Positions 1-5,168 of a stretch of DNA of 8,049 nucleotides are shown one piece after another. The notes under the pieces were generated by a model. That model did no database searches. It saw nothing but the letters and a program-made list of their open reading frames with translations, and was not told where the DNA came from. Origin of the DNA: Planctomycetota bacterium. Its GTDB lineage: Bacteria > Planctomycetota > PUPC01 > DSUN01. A program made the position numbers and the translations under genes. The stretch lies in the NCBI GenBank assembly GCA_035384565.1, contig DAOOIT010000126.1, forward strand, positions 1-8,049. Direction: 5' to 3'. Each line of letters starts with the position of its first letter. Position 1 is the stretch's first letter.

Positions 1-59
1 CCACCGAGAAGGTCGGCGAGATTGACGCCAAGGCTCCCCCGGCTCCGCCCGCCAAGTGA
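1..59 (+). CDS. C-terminal end of an unidentified protein
   Basis: An open frame enters from the left edge and ends at TGA 57-59. It encodes only TEKVGEIDAKAPPAPPAK. The tail is rich in Ala, Pro and Lys, typical of a disordered C-terminus, and does not identify a family. It is the only reading of this edge that is in frame to a clean stop before the non-coding stretch at 60-229. The gene runs toward the broken isomerase copy, which is on the opposite strand, so the two are convergent. Whether it is a real gene can only be judged with the upstream sequence. Confidence 0.5.
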   Translation, partial: TEKVGEIDAKAPPAPPAK

Positions 60-229
60 GCCCAGGCAGCCGCCCAGCCACGGCGGAGCACACGCCTGGT
101 CACCAGCCCGCTGCATGCAAGGCCGTCGAGACCTCTCTCCCTTTCTCGCCCCTGGCCGTTCAAGGGACTCAAAGGGACTCGGGGAGGCTCGAGCCATCTG
201 AGCCACCGCCCGCGCGGTCACAAACGCCC
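60..229. other. Intergenic stretch with a short tandem repeat
   Basis: No gene is supported here. It contains two adjacent copies of aagggactc (162-170 and 172-180). An inverted form, gagtccctt, with a further tccctt nearby, occurs in the other non-coding region at 1551-1574, so this is probably a low-complexity tract shared among intergenic regions of this genome. Similarity to the isomerase gene stops at base 230, the stop codon of the broken copy. Confidence 0.4.
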
Positions 230-581
230 TCAGACCTTATTCGGCAGGCTGCCGGTCATCAGGTGGCGCATGACGAGGCGGTCGAGGCCCTCGTAGTCAC
301 GGGCCGCGATGCACGCGGCCTCGGCCTTCGCGTCCATCGTGCGGACCTTCTCGAGAAGCCAGAGGAACATTTCGCGGCTGTGGGTGAGGTGCTTGGTGGA
401 GATGGGCTTGCGCTGCGGACGCATGGCCTTGATGTCCAACCCGACCATGTTGCCGTCGCGCCCGTAGCCGCCCAGCTCCAGAACGCGCACCTGGTTGTAG
501 GCCCGCCGCAGGTTGACCATGCCGAAGGCGCGGTCCTGATCGAACTTCGGGCCATTCTGGTCGTTGAGGTGGACGCTCCAG
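230..581 (-). repeat. Direct repeat, copy 1 (partner 2520-2871)
   Basis: A 352-base block matches 2520-2871 at a constant offset of 2290, in the same orientation, with three mismatches. Bases 238-573 are identical. Similarity ends abruptly at the stop codon on the low side and at base 581 on the high side, next to a hairpin repeat. Confidence 0.95.
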
Positions 582-598
582 GCCCCCTCTCCCCCCAT
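230..598 (-). pseudogene. Truncated 3' copy of the xylose-isomerase-like gene
   Basis: This minus-strand frame of 122 codons repeats the last 116 residues of the intact isomerase gene at 2520-3596, from Trp243 to the stop. Over bases 230-581 against 2520-2871 I count three mismatches (233, 237, 574). They give Val for Ile245, Lys for Arg357 and a silent change in the last codon. It keeps the GPKFDQD metal-binding segment and the aligned Asp291. It lacks residues 1-242, and with them the HDDD catalytic His/Asp and the Glu182 and Glu218 ligands, so it cannot be an active isomerase. Upstream of base 581 the sequence switches to a dispersed repeat, which supplies an in-frame ATG (596-598) and six foreign codons (MGGEGA). 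No ribosome-binding site precedes that ATG. It is best read as a displaced gene end; translation of the chimeric frame is possible but unsupported. Confidence 0.88.
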
Positions 599-639
599 CG
601 CCCCGCACAGCGTTCAGACAGTTGATATCTGAAAACGCG
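587..639. repeat. Dispersed hairpin repeat, copy A
   Basis: About 53 bases align with 1453-1506, with one single-base length difference in a variable 6-7 base spacer (605-610). The invariant core is agttgatatctgaa (620-633). Outside the spacer, differences are nearly all C/T or A/G transitions. The core forms a hairpin: ttcaga (613-618) pairs with tctgaa (628-633) around a nine-base loop. In copy B the left arm is ttcgga, which still pairs in RNA through one G-U wobble. This copy starts six bases past the end of the duplicated isomerase segment, so it sits on the breakpoint. It resembles no named REP family I recognise. Confidence 0.75.
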
Positions 640-672
640 ATGCCCTTTCCGCCCGTTCCCTCAGGACAGCGC

Positions 673-885
673 TTACCGTTTGATGGCGAGTTCGGCCTCG
701 AGGGGGGAGCCCTTGCGGAAGCGGCTGACGCCCAGGATGCTGAACCCAAGGATGTGGCCATCCTCGTCCACCCGTTCCATCATGGCGTCGTGAGCCGTCT
801 CGCGCAGGTACCCGGGGGCATCGTGGAACCGCACCTCCAGGTAGTCGCCTTCGACGTCGAACCACACTTTCACTTTCTCGGCCAT
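673..885 (-). CDS. DUF2283 family protein, probable antitoxin
   Basis: This 70-residue protein matches the DUF2283 pattern: an early FDVEGDYLEVRF segment (residues 9-20, the usual Tyr/Phe-Asp-x-x-x-Asp-x-Leu-x-x-x-Phe), a middle ERVDEDGHILGFSI (37-50) where the family has an Asp-rich turn followed by hydrophobic strand residues, and a short basic tail. Family members are small beta-rich proteins of 60-90 residues, often encoded beside small putative toxins. The start at MAEKVKV is chosen because residues before it in the longer frame do not look like the family and would overlap most of the upstream gene's end. The chosen start overlaps that gene by 16 bases (870-885), so translation is probably coupled. 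Antitoxin function is inferred from the gene pair, not seen in the sequence. Confidence 0.8.
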   Translation of the reverse strand: MAEKVKVWFDVEGDYLEVRFHDAPGYLRETAHDAMMERVDEDGHILGFSILGVSRFRKGSPLEAELAIKR

Positions 886-1181
886 ATCACGTCTCCAGAC
901 TTCGGCTTGTCCGTCAGGTAGGCAGTGACGACGAAAGCATCGCTCTCTACGTATCTTACCACGACGCAGAGCCATTTTCCACCCACGAGCGTGCGGCCAT
1001 AGAACCTGTAGAAGAGCCTCACGGCATCGTCGGATCGGGACAGGCGGACTTCGGCAGGGGCACGGAGGACGCGCTCCACCTCGGCCTCCAGTCCGACCAT
1101 CTCGGGATGCTCCAGGATATGGGCCATCCGCTCATTGGTGAGCCGCACATCGTTCCCGAAGCAATCACGGATGCTCTTCAT
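870..1181 (-). CDS. Putative BECR/RelE-like small toxin
   Basis: This 103-residue protein begins MKSIRDCFGNDVRLTNERM. It resembles the small proteins, annotated variously as PBECR-type nuclease-fold or DUF4258-like, that pair with DUF2283 genes. Candidate active or binding residues are His21 and His25 (AHILEHPEM), Arg49 (LSRSDDAVRLFYRF), Lys69 (GGKWLCVVV), and Thr86 and Tyr88 (VVTAYLTD). The strand-rich second half ending in a hydrophobic beta segment suits a RelE/barnase-EndoU-colicin fold. Exact family and enzymatic activity are not settled by eye. An ATG at 1191-1193 would add four residues (MIAS); I prefer 1181 because a -35/-10 pair at 1217/1189 places the transcription start at about 1182-1181. 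It is the first gene of a two-gene unit with the DUF2283 gene, whose start it overlaps. Confidence 0.7.
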   Translation of the reverse strand: MKSIRDCFGNDVRLTNERMAHILEHPEMVGLEAEVERVLRAPAEVRLSRSDDAVRLFYRFYGRTLVGGKWLCVVVRYVESDAFVVTAYLTDKPKSGDVIWPRK

Positions 1182-1188
1182 TGACGCA

Positions 1189-1217
1189 ATCATGCCCTAG
1201 GCGGCACTGTGCGTCAA
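1189..1217 (-). promoter_or_regulatory. Candidate promoter of the toxin-antitoxin-like pair
   Basis: On the minus strand TTGACG (1212-1217) is separated by 17 bases from CATGAT (1189-1194). The -10 overlaps the upstream alternative ATG. The expected start point falls at or one base before the ATG at 1181, which would give a leaderless transcript. No Shine-Dalgarno sequence is visible before either ATG, in agreement. Confidence 0.4.
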
Positions 1218-1274
1218 GTGGGGCCTGCCCCGCCGCCTCGCTTCCTTCACCACCACTCGACACCCCGCCCTCCC

Positions 1275-1344
1275 CTTGGCGTCCTTGGCGTTTTGGCGGT
1301 CAGCCCAGGCCTGCCTCAGCCGCGAAGGCGCCAAGAACGCCAAG
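1275..1344. repeat. Long imperfect inverted repeat
   Basis: Two 25-base arms, 1275-1299 (begins cttggcgtccttggcg) and 1320-1344 (begins ccgcgaaggcgccaag), are reverse complements with four mismatches, around a 20-base loop. Each arm contains the ttggcg unit twice. The structure would be stable as RNA or as extruded DNA. There is no T-run after it on either strand, so a simple intrinsic terminator is unlikely. Similar ttggcg/cgccaa palindromes are, from memory, common between genes in environmental GC-rich genomes. Confidence 0.7.
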
Positions 1345-1452
1345 CAATCCCCGTAGGGCAAGAACGGGGCAGGGCGCTCGGACACTTCGCTTCGCCCGGG
1401 CAGGCTTGCGCACGCAACACCCGCGCTCGCAGCCCCGCCTTCAGGCGGTCAT

Positions 1453-1506
1453 CTCTTCCCCCATTGCCCCTCCGTCACGTTCGGATAGTTGATATCTGAA
1501 GATGCG
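1453..1506. repeat. Dispersed hairpin repeat, copy B
   Basis: This is the partner of 587-639. It shares ctct, cccccat, gcccc, cgttc and the 14-base core agttgatatctgaa. The hairpin arms are ttcgga (1480-1485) and tctgaa (1495-1500). On the minus strand the repeat contains an ATG (1462-1464) aligned to the ATG that begins the chimeric frame in copy A; here it opens a frame of only seven codons (MGEEMTA), preceded by GGAGG four bases away. Confidence 0.75.
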
Positions 1507-1593
1507 CCCCCCCACGAAGACTGCCGCGACCCTCCGCCACGTCCCTCCTGTCCCTTTGGTCACTTGAGTCCCTTCTCGCGCCTGCCCCGCCCG

Positions 1594-1630
1594 TCATTCC
1601 GAGCGAAGCGCCGCGAAGTCAAGGAATCTC
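1594..1630. repeat. tcattccgagcgaagc-type intergenic repeat
   Basis: The segment begins tcattccgagcgaagc and ends aaggaatctc, with attcc (1596-1600) complementary to ggaat (1623-1627). It matches the general pattern of a short intergenic repeat seen across many environmental bacterial genomes. The spacing between arms is longer here than in the compact form I recall. No function is assigned. Confidence 0.5.
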
Positions 1631-1696
1631 GCCCGTCCTTGCGACCGGAGATAAGTGCGGTGTCCCCTGAACTTGTGAAATGCGCTTGATTAGAGG

Positions 1697-2413
1697 CTAG
1701 TCACCCCCGCTCGGGTAATGGCAGGCATCACAGAACGCCACACCATATTCGGACATGCGGTACCGCTGGAACGAGGGATCATCCTCGAACATGTGAGGGA
1801 CCGGATGCTCTTTGGGCGGCTGGACCCTTACATTCTCAACGATGCCGAGCCGCTCAAGATTGAGACACGAGAGGTAAGCGGCACGAAACGGCATGTCCAG
1901 TCCATTCGCTATCTCACGAGCAGCGAGCACATGACCCTTGAGCCCGCTCTCCCGCGCCACCCTGTCTGAGACGCCCTGCCTGAAGATAAGCATGATTCTC
2001 GCATCGAGGGGTGAGAGTTGCGCGAGCACCTTTGTATATGACGGATGCACCTGGGCCTGCTGAGCCGGGTCGAGGTGGCAGGCAAGAAGCGACGCGAACA
2101 TGTCTGAAAGCGACTCATCCTCCACGTTGCCCCCATCCTCTAGCAACGGCACGAAAACGTCAGGGAGCACCTTGCGAGGCTCCACGCCTCTCTCTTCCAG
2201 CCACCGTTTGGTTCTCAGCATTATGCGGACCCTGTTCTTTAGGCGCCAGTTCCCCACTACATCAGTGAGCATGCCACCGAGTTCTGACAGAGGCCCCTTC
2301 ACCACGATATCCGCGTACTCTCTCGCTACCCCGACAGCCTTGGCGAGGGTCTGCGACTCATCTGGTGCGCTCACTCTCAGGACTCCATTCTCTCGCGTAG
2401 CCGAAGTCGCCAC
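1697..2413 (-). CDS. Abi-alpha / DUF4393-like protein
   Basis: This 238-residue protein fits the DUF4393 family (also called Abi_alpha), linked by name to abortive phage infection. Family-like segments are LTDVVGNWRLKNRVRI (about residues 49-64), where homologs have a hydrophobic lead-in then WR-x-K-N, and RTKRWLEERGVEP with LPDVFVPLLEDGGNVEDESLSDMFASLLA (about 83-110), the characteristic 'VPLLE...Asp/Glu-rich...WAxLLA' block. A VHPSYTKVLAQLSPLDARIM segment (about 121-140) and a final helix-turn-like LNLERLGIVENV follow. The start is GTG at 2411-2413, with no good ribosome-binding site. It lies 106 bases downstream of the isomerase stop on the same strand, inside the proposed inserted segment. 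Sampled lines here are less GC-rich (33/60 and 36/60) than the isomerase or methyltransferase genes (41/60 and 40/60), though other parts are not, so transfer is only suggested. Molecular activity is unknown. Confidence 0.75.
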   Translation of the reverse strand: MATSATRENGVLRVSAPDESQTLAKAVGVAREYADIVVKGPLSELGGMLTDVVGNWRLKNRVRIMLRTKRWLEERGVEPRKVLPDVFVPLLEDGGNVEDESLSDMFASLLACHLDPAQQAQVHPSYTKVLAQLSPLDARIMLIFRQGVSDRVARESGLKGHVLAAREIANGLDMPFRAAYLSCLNLERLGIVENVRVQPPKEHPVPHMFEDDPSFQRYRMSEYGVAFCDACHYPSGGD

Positions 2414-2519
2414 GAACTGGCGCGCAGAGCATCGCTTGCTCGTCTTGCATGCGCAGACGGCTGGCCCCGTTCGACTCCAGATGCTTGCCGCTTTGCGTCC
2501 GATGCTTTCCCGTCTTCGT

Positions 2520-2871
2520 TCACACCCTATTCGGCAGGCTGCCGGTCATCAGGTGGCGCATGACGAGGCGGTCGAGGCCCTCGTAGTCACGGGCCGCGAT
2601 GCACGCGGCCTCGGCCTTCGCGTCCATCGTGCGGACCTTCTCGAGAAGCCAGAGGAACATTTCGCGGCTGTGGGTGAGGTGCTTGGTGGAGATGGGCTTG
2701 CGCTGCGGACGCATGGCCTTGATGTCCAACCCGACCATGTTGCCGTCGCGCCCGTAGCCGCCCAGCTCCAGAACGCGCACCTGGTTGTAGGCCCGCCGCA
2801 GGTTGACCATGCCGAAGGCGCGGTCCTGATCGAACTTCGGGCCATTCTGGTCGTTGAGGTGGATGCTCCAG
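2520..2871 (-). repeat. Direct repeat, copy 2 (3' end of intact isomerase gene)
   Basis: This is the intact-gene partner of 230-581, same orientation, three mismatches. The low boundary coincides with the isomerase stop codon (2520-2522): bases 2511-2519 no longer align with 221-229. Confidence 0.95.
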
Positions 2872-3596
2872 AGCTTGCCGACGCTGAGCGCGAAGGCCAT
2901 CTCGTCGGAGGGGTCGAGGCCGGCGAGAATGCTGTGGGCGCTTTCCATGTTGCAGCCGACGCGCGCCGGGTCAATGGTCATGTACGAGACGGCGACGGCG
3001 TGGCCCATGGTGGGCACGTAGGCGTGGTCCATCGGCTCGTTGGGCTTGGGCTCGATGAGGATGCGGATGCCCTTGTCGTAGTCGAGCATCTGGTTGATGG
3101 CGTCCACCTGCCTACGATACGCCTCGATGGCGTTCTTGGCCTCGCGCACGTAGGTGCCCTCGCGGGCGAGCCAGAGGACGATGTCGCGGGTGCCGATGAG
3201 GTTGGCGATGTCAATGGCCTTCTTCGAGCGCTCGATGGCGTAGCGGCGGTCGGCGGCGGAGTTCGAAGTGTAGGCGCCGTCAATGCCGCGCGGCGTCTCC
3301 CAGAGGCGCGGGGCGACGAACTCGGGGACGATTCCGGCATTGTCGAGCTTGCGCTTCATCGCCTTGGCCGCCTTCGCGATCTGGGCGGGGGTCTTGGAGT
3401 CGAGGTCGGGCACAGCATCGTCGTCGTGGAACTGCATGCCGTCGAAGCCGAGGTCCTTGAGGATGCGGAGCTTCTGGTCGAACGAGAAGCTGGTGCGCAC
3501 GGGCGGCCCGAAGGGGTCGGCGCCCTCGTGAATGTTCCACGGCCCGAAGGTGAAGCGGTACTTCGTCCTGCCCTGCGCGTCCACGAACTTCGCCAT
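2520..3596 (-). CDS. Xylose-isomerase-like TIM-barrel sugar isomerase
   Basis: This 358-residue protein follows XylA closely in motif order. FHDDD (56-60) holds the catalytic His57 and Asp60. LWLAREG (141-147) matches LWGGREG. IEPKPNEP (181-188) holds Glu182 and Lys184. NMESAH (216-221) holds Glu218 and His221. GPKFDQD (252-258) holds Asp256 and Asp258, and VGLDIK holds Asp291. The family interconverts aldo- and ketosugars with two divalent metals in the cytoplasm. One ligand differs: HIDLN in Actinoplanes-type XylA reads SIHLN here, putting His246 where Asp245 binds metal 1, so the substrate may not be xylose. The protein is a little shorter than classical XylA (about 390 residues). The start is fixed by AAAGGAG seven to eight bases upstream of ATG 3594-3596; a frame extension to 3653 has no such support. 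Its last third is duplicated at 230-581. Confidence 0.88.
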   Translation of the reverse strand: MAKFVDAQGRTKYRFTFGPWNIHEGADPFGPPVRTSFSFDQKLRILKDLGFDGMQFHDDDAVPDLDSKTPAQIAKAAKAMKRKLDNAGIVPEFVAPRLWETPRGIDGAYTSNSAADRRYAIERSKKAIDIANLIGTRDIVLWLAREGTYVREAKNAIEAYRRQVDAINQMLDYDKGIRILIEPKPNEPMDHAYVPTMGHAVAVSYMTIDPARVGCNMESAHSILAGLDPSDEMAFALSVGKLWSIHLNDQNGPKFDQDRAFGMVNLRRAYNQVRVLELGGYGRDGNMVGLDIKAMRPQRKPISTKHLTHSREMFLWLLEKVRTMDAKAEAACIAARDYEGLDRLVMRHLMTGSLPNRV

Positions 3597-3728
3597 CTCG
3601 TGCTCCTTTCCCAAGGGGGTTTCTAGTGCGGGCGTCAGCCCGTACCTTCGCACCCACCGAAGATACGGCCTGAAGGCCGCGCTACGAATGTTTCGACGGC
3701 ACCACTTTGCCTCAAATGGGCGGCGATG
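3597..3728 (-). promoter_or_regulatory. Isomerase leader with ribosome-binding site and two hairpins
   Basis: On the minus strand a strong Shine-Dalgarno (AAAGGAG) lies just before the isomerase ATG. Further upstream are two GC-rich hairpins: 3626-3645 (stem cgggc/gcccg, extendable to 8 pairs with one wobble, loop gtca) and 3666-3679 (stem cggcc/ggccg, loop tgaa). Neither is followed by a T-run in the minus direction, so termination of the upstream methyltransferase message here is not evident. No convincing promoter was found. Confidence 0.45.
3626..3680. repeat. Paired intergenic hairpins
   Basis: Two perfect five-base stems with four-base loops lie 23 bases apart (3629-3642 and 3666-3679), flanked by tagtg and ctacg. 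The second carries the core gcctgaaggc, complementary in form to the gccttcaggc hairpin at 1435-1448, which suggests a repeat family scattered between genes. The pair is REP-like in form; there is no evidence for function. Confidence 0.55.
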
Positions 3729-4862
3729 TCAAGCCCGCCGCGTCGCCGTCACAATCGCATAGCCGCCGGCCCGCCGGGACTCGACGTTGGCGAAGCGCTC
3801 TCGAGCCGCCTCGAGGTGCCAGTCGGGGTCCTTGGTCACGAGCAGGATGCGGCCTGCGGGGACAAGGACCTTCGCGGCCGTGTCGAGGAACATCTGGGCG
3901 ATGCGGTAGTGGCCGTAGTAGGGCGGATTCGAGACCACGAGGTCGAAGCCGGGCGACAGGTCGCCGAGCGGGTCGGCCGAGACAAAGGCTTGGCAGCGGC
4001 TCTCGACCCCGAGCGCGGCGGCATTGGCCTGTGTGCACTCGATGGCGCGGGCGTGGGAATCCACGAGCGTCACGCGGGATGCCGGGCTGCGACGCGCGGC
4101 GATGAGGCCGAGCACCCCCACGCCGCAGCCGAGGTCGAGGATGCGTCTCGCCTCGCCCACGTCGAGCGCGGCGAGCAGCGCGCGCGTGCCGTCGTCGAGC
4201 CGGCCGTGGCAGAAGACGCCGGGCCGCGAGACGAACGACAGCACGCCCTCCCCTTCTCGCACGGTGAAGGTGCGACGGAACTCCCGCGGGCGGAGCTTCG
4301 GCTCCCTGGGGCGTCGGGCGACATAGGCCACGCCGCTGCGGCGCGTGGGGCCGGGCACCGAGGTGGCGGAGCCGAAGAGCCCGACGACCGCCTCGTGCAG
4401 GAAGCGGTCGGAGCGGTTGTCGGTGCTCGTGAAGAGCAGGCCGCCGGGCCTCAGGCACCTCAGGGCGAAGGCAAGCCGCTCGTGGACCAGCTCCGCCACG
4501 CCGGCCATGCCAAAGGGTAGAACCACGAAGTCCCAGGGGCCTTCGGGCGGGTCGGGAGCGAGACCGAGCTCGGGCGCGAGGCGCCGTTGCCGCTTCACGT
4601 TGGCCCGTGCGGCCGCAAGGTCCCAGGCGTCGTCGAAGTGGCAGTGCACGGCCAGGTCGGGGTTCAGGGCGCGGAGGGCCAGGCCTGCGAGAGCTTCGGT
4701 GCTGTTGACCACGAGGGCGGAGCCGCCGCGGCCCTTGGGCAGGGCGTGGAGCAGGGCCGCTTCGCTGGGGTGCACGCCCTTGCGCGAGCAGACCACGAGC
4801 GCCCCGTCGGCGAAGGGTTCTCGCCGCCCCGATCTGCCCGCGCTTCCCAGCCAGATATCCAT
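3729..4862 (-). CDS. RsmC/RlmG-like rRNA guanine-N2 methyltransferase
   Basis: This 377-residue protein has the two-domain plan of RsmC and RlmG, which methylate N2 of a guanine in 16S or 23S rRNA using S-adenosylmethionine. The N-terminal half (1-180) looks like a degenerate methyltransferase domain. A linker with VREGEGVLSFVSRPGVFCHGRLDDGTRALL (201-230) matches the RsmC segment before the catalytic domain. Motif I is ILDLGCGVGVLGL (241-253), the acidic residue after it is in VTLVDSH (264-270), and motif IV is SNPPY (311-315), the N2-guanine signature. RsmC and RlmG cannot be told apart by eye. Two starts are possible: 4872-4874 has AGGAG touching the ATG, too close to serve it; 4860-4862 has GGAG three bases upstream and AGGAG twelve bases upstream, so I use it. 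The frame stays open to 5201, but that extension overlaps two plus-strand genes. The isomerase gene follows after 132 bases. Confidence 0.85.
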   Translation of the reverse strand: MDIWLGSAGRSGRREPFADGALVVCSRKGVHPSEAALLHALPKGRGGSALVVNSTEALAGLALRALNPDLAVHCHFDDAWDLAAARANVKRQRRLAPELGLAPDPPEGPWDFVVLPFGMAGVAELVHERLAFALRCLRPGGLLFTSTDNRSDRFLHEAVVGLFGSATSVPGPTRRSGVAYVARRPREPKLRPREFRRTFTVREGEGVLSFVSRPGVFCHGRLDDGTRALLAALDVGEARRILDLGCGVGVLGLIAARRSPASRVTLVDSHARAIECTQANAAALGVESRCQAFVSADPLGDLSPGFDLVVSNPPYYGHYRIAQMFLDTAAKVLVPAGRILLVTKDPDWHLEAARERFANVESRRAGGYAIVTATRRA

Positions 4863-4882
4863 CGGCTCCGCCATCTCCTGGG

Positions 4883-4932
4883 GTGATTTCCCGAGCGTCG
4901 TCTCATATAATCGAAAGGGCTGCAAAACGCAA
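4883..4932. promoter_or_regulatory. Overlapping divergent promoters
   Basis: On the plus strand a perfect TATAAT (4906-4911) sits 17 bases after a weak gtgatt (4883-4888), pointing to the gene at 4947. On the minus strand TTGCGT (4927-4932) is 17 bases from TATATG (4904-4909), pointing to the methyltransferase. The two -10 elements share bases, so the promoters would compete for polymerase. Confidence 0.5.
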
Positions 4933-4946
4933 CCGGAGGCGTCGCG

Positions 4947-5168
4947 GTGACGGCACACACGCCGAAGCGAGTGTTCAAGGCGAGGCTCACCCGCCGACGA
5001 GAGGATGACGGGAGCTGCGACCGGGAGTTCTGGCGCGAGTTGGGCGCCGAAGCGCGCCTGGCTGCCGCGTGGGAGATGGTCGCCGAGGCCGACATTCTGA
5101 GGGGGAAGGATGGCAGTCAACCCCGACTTCAGAGATCTGTTCAGTGCCTTCAACGACGCGGGCGCTGA
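4947..5168 (+). CDS. Small protein partnered with a DUF6036-like nucleotidyltransferase
   Basis: This is a 73-residue protein with a GTG start (4947-4949) and an excellent GGAGG (4935-4939) seven bases upstream. Residues 25-52 (from DREFWRELG to EADILRG) form a predicted amphipathic helical stretch, with FW-x-x-L and AAWEMV. The C-terminus PRLQRSVQCLQRRGR is basic and is followed directly by the stop. I recognise the pattern (FW..L.PEARL.AAWEMV ... PRLQRSV..LQRR) as a small conserved protein commonly encoded just before nucleotidyltransferases of this type; no function is established as far as I know. It overlaps the next gene by 59 bases in another frame, so its last 20 codons are double-coding. 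A DNA-binding or antitoxin-like role is possible but unproven. Confidence 0.72.
   Translation: MTAHTPKRVFKARLTRRREDDGSCDREFWRELGAEARLAAAWEMVAEADILRGKDGSQPRLQRSVQCLQRRGR

Larger units (their letters stand above)
1194..1696. other. 500-base non-coding region with several inverted repeats
   Basis: No gene is supported; the open frames here are Pro/Arg/Ser-rich and overlap one another. The region holds a 25-base inverted repeat (1275-1299 with 1320-1344), a short hairpin at 1435-1448 with a gccttcaggc core, copy B of the dispersed hairpin repeat (1453-1506), a gtcccttt-type tract (1551-1574) and a tcattccgagcgaagc-type repeat (1594-1630). It separates the DUF4393-like gene from the toxin-antitoxin-like pair and lies wholly inside the segment bounded by the duplicated isomerase end. 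Confidence 0.6.

Noticed and set aside
56..625. Plus-strand frame of 189 codons
   Set aside because: Most of it is the antisense of the truncated isomerase copy, and the same antisense sequence recurs at 2521-2871.
2460..2490. tRNA-like T-arm (gttcgactcc)
   Set aside because: The flanking five-base arms do not pair and no anticodon or acceptor stem is found, so it is not a tRNA attachment site.
2100..3626. Plus-strand frame of 508 codons
   Set aside because: It is the antisense of the isomerase and DUF4393-like genes, is full of Val/Ala/Asp/His low-complexity sequence, and has no family resemblance. The long frame is a by-product of high GC codon use.
3726..4520. Plus-strand frame of 264 codons
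   Set aside because: It is antisense to the methyltransferase catalytic domain and shows no recognisable motifs.
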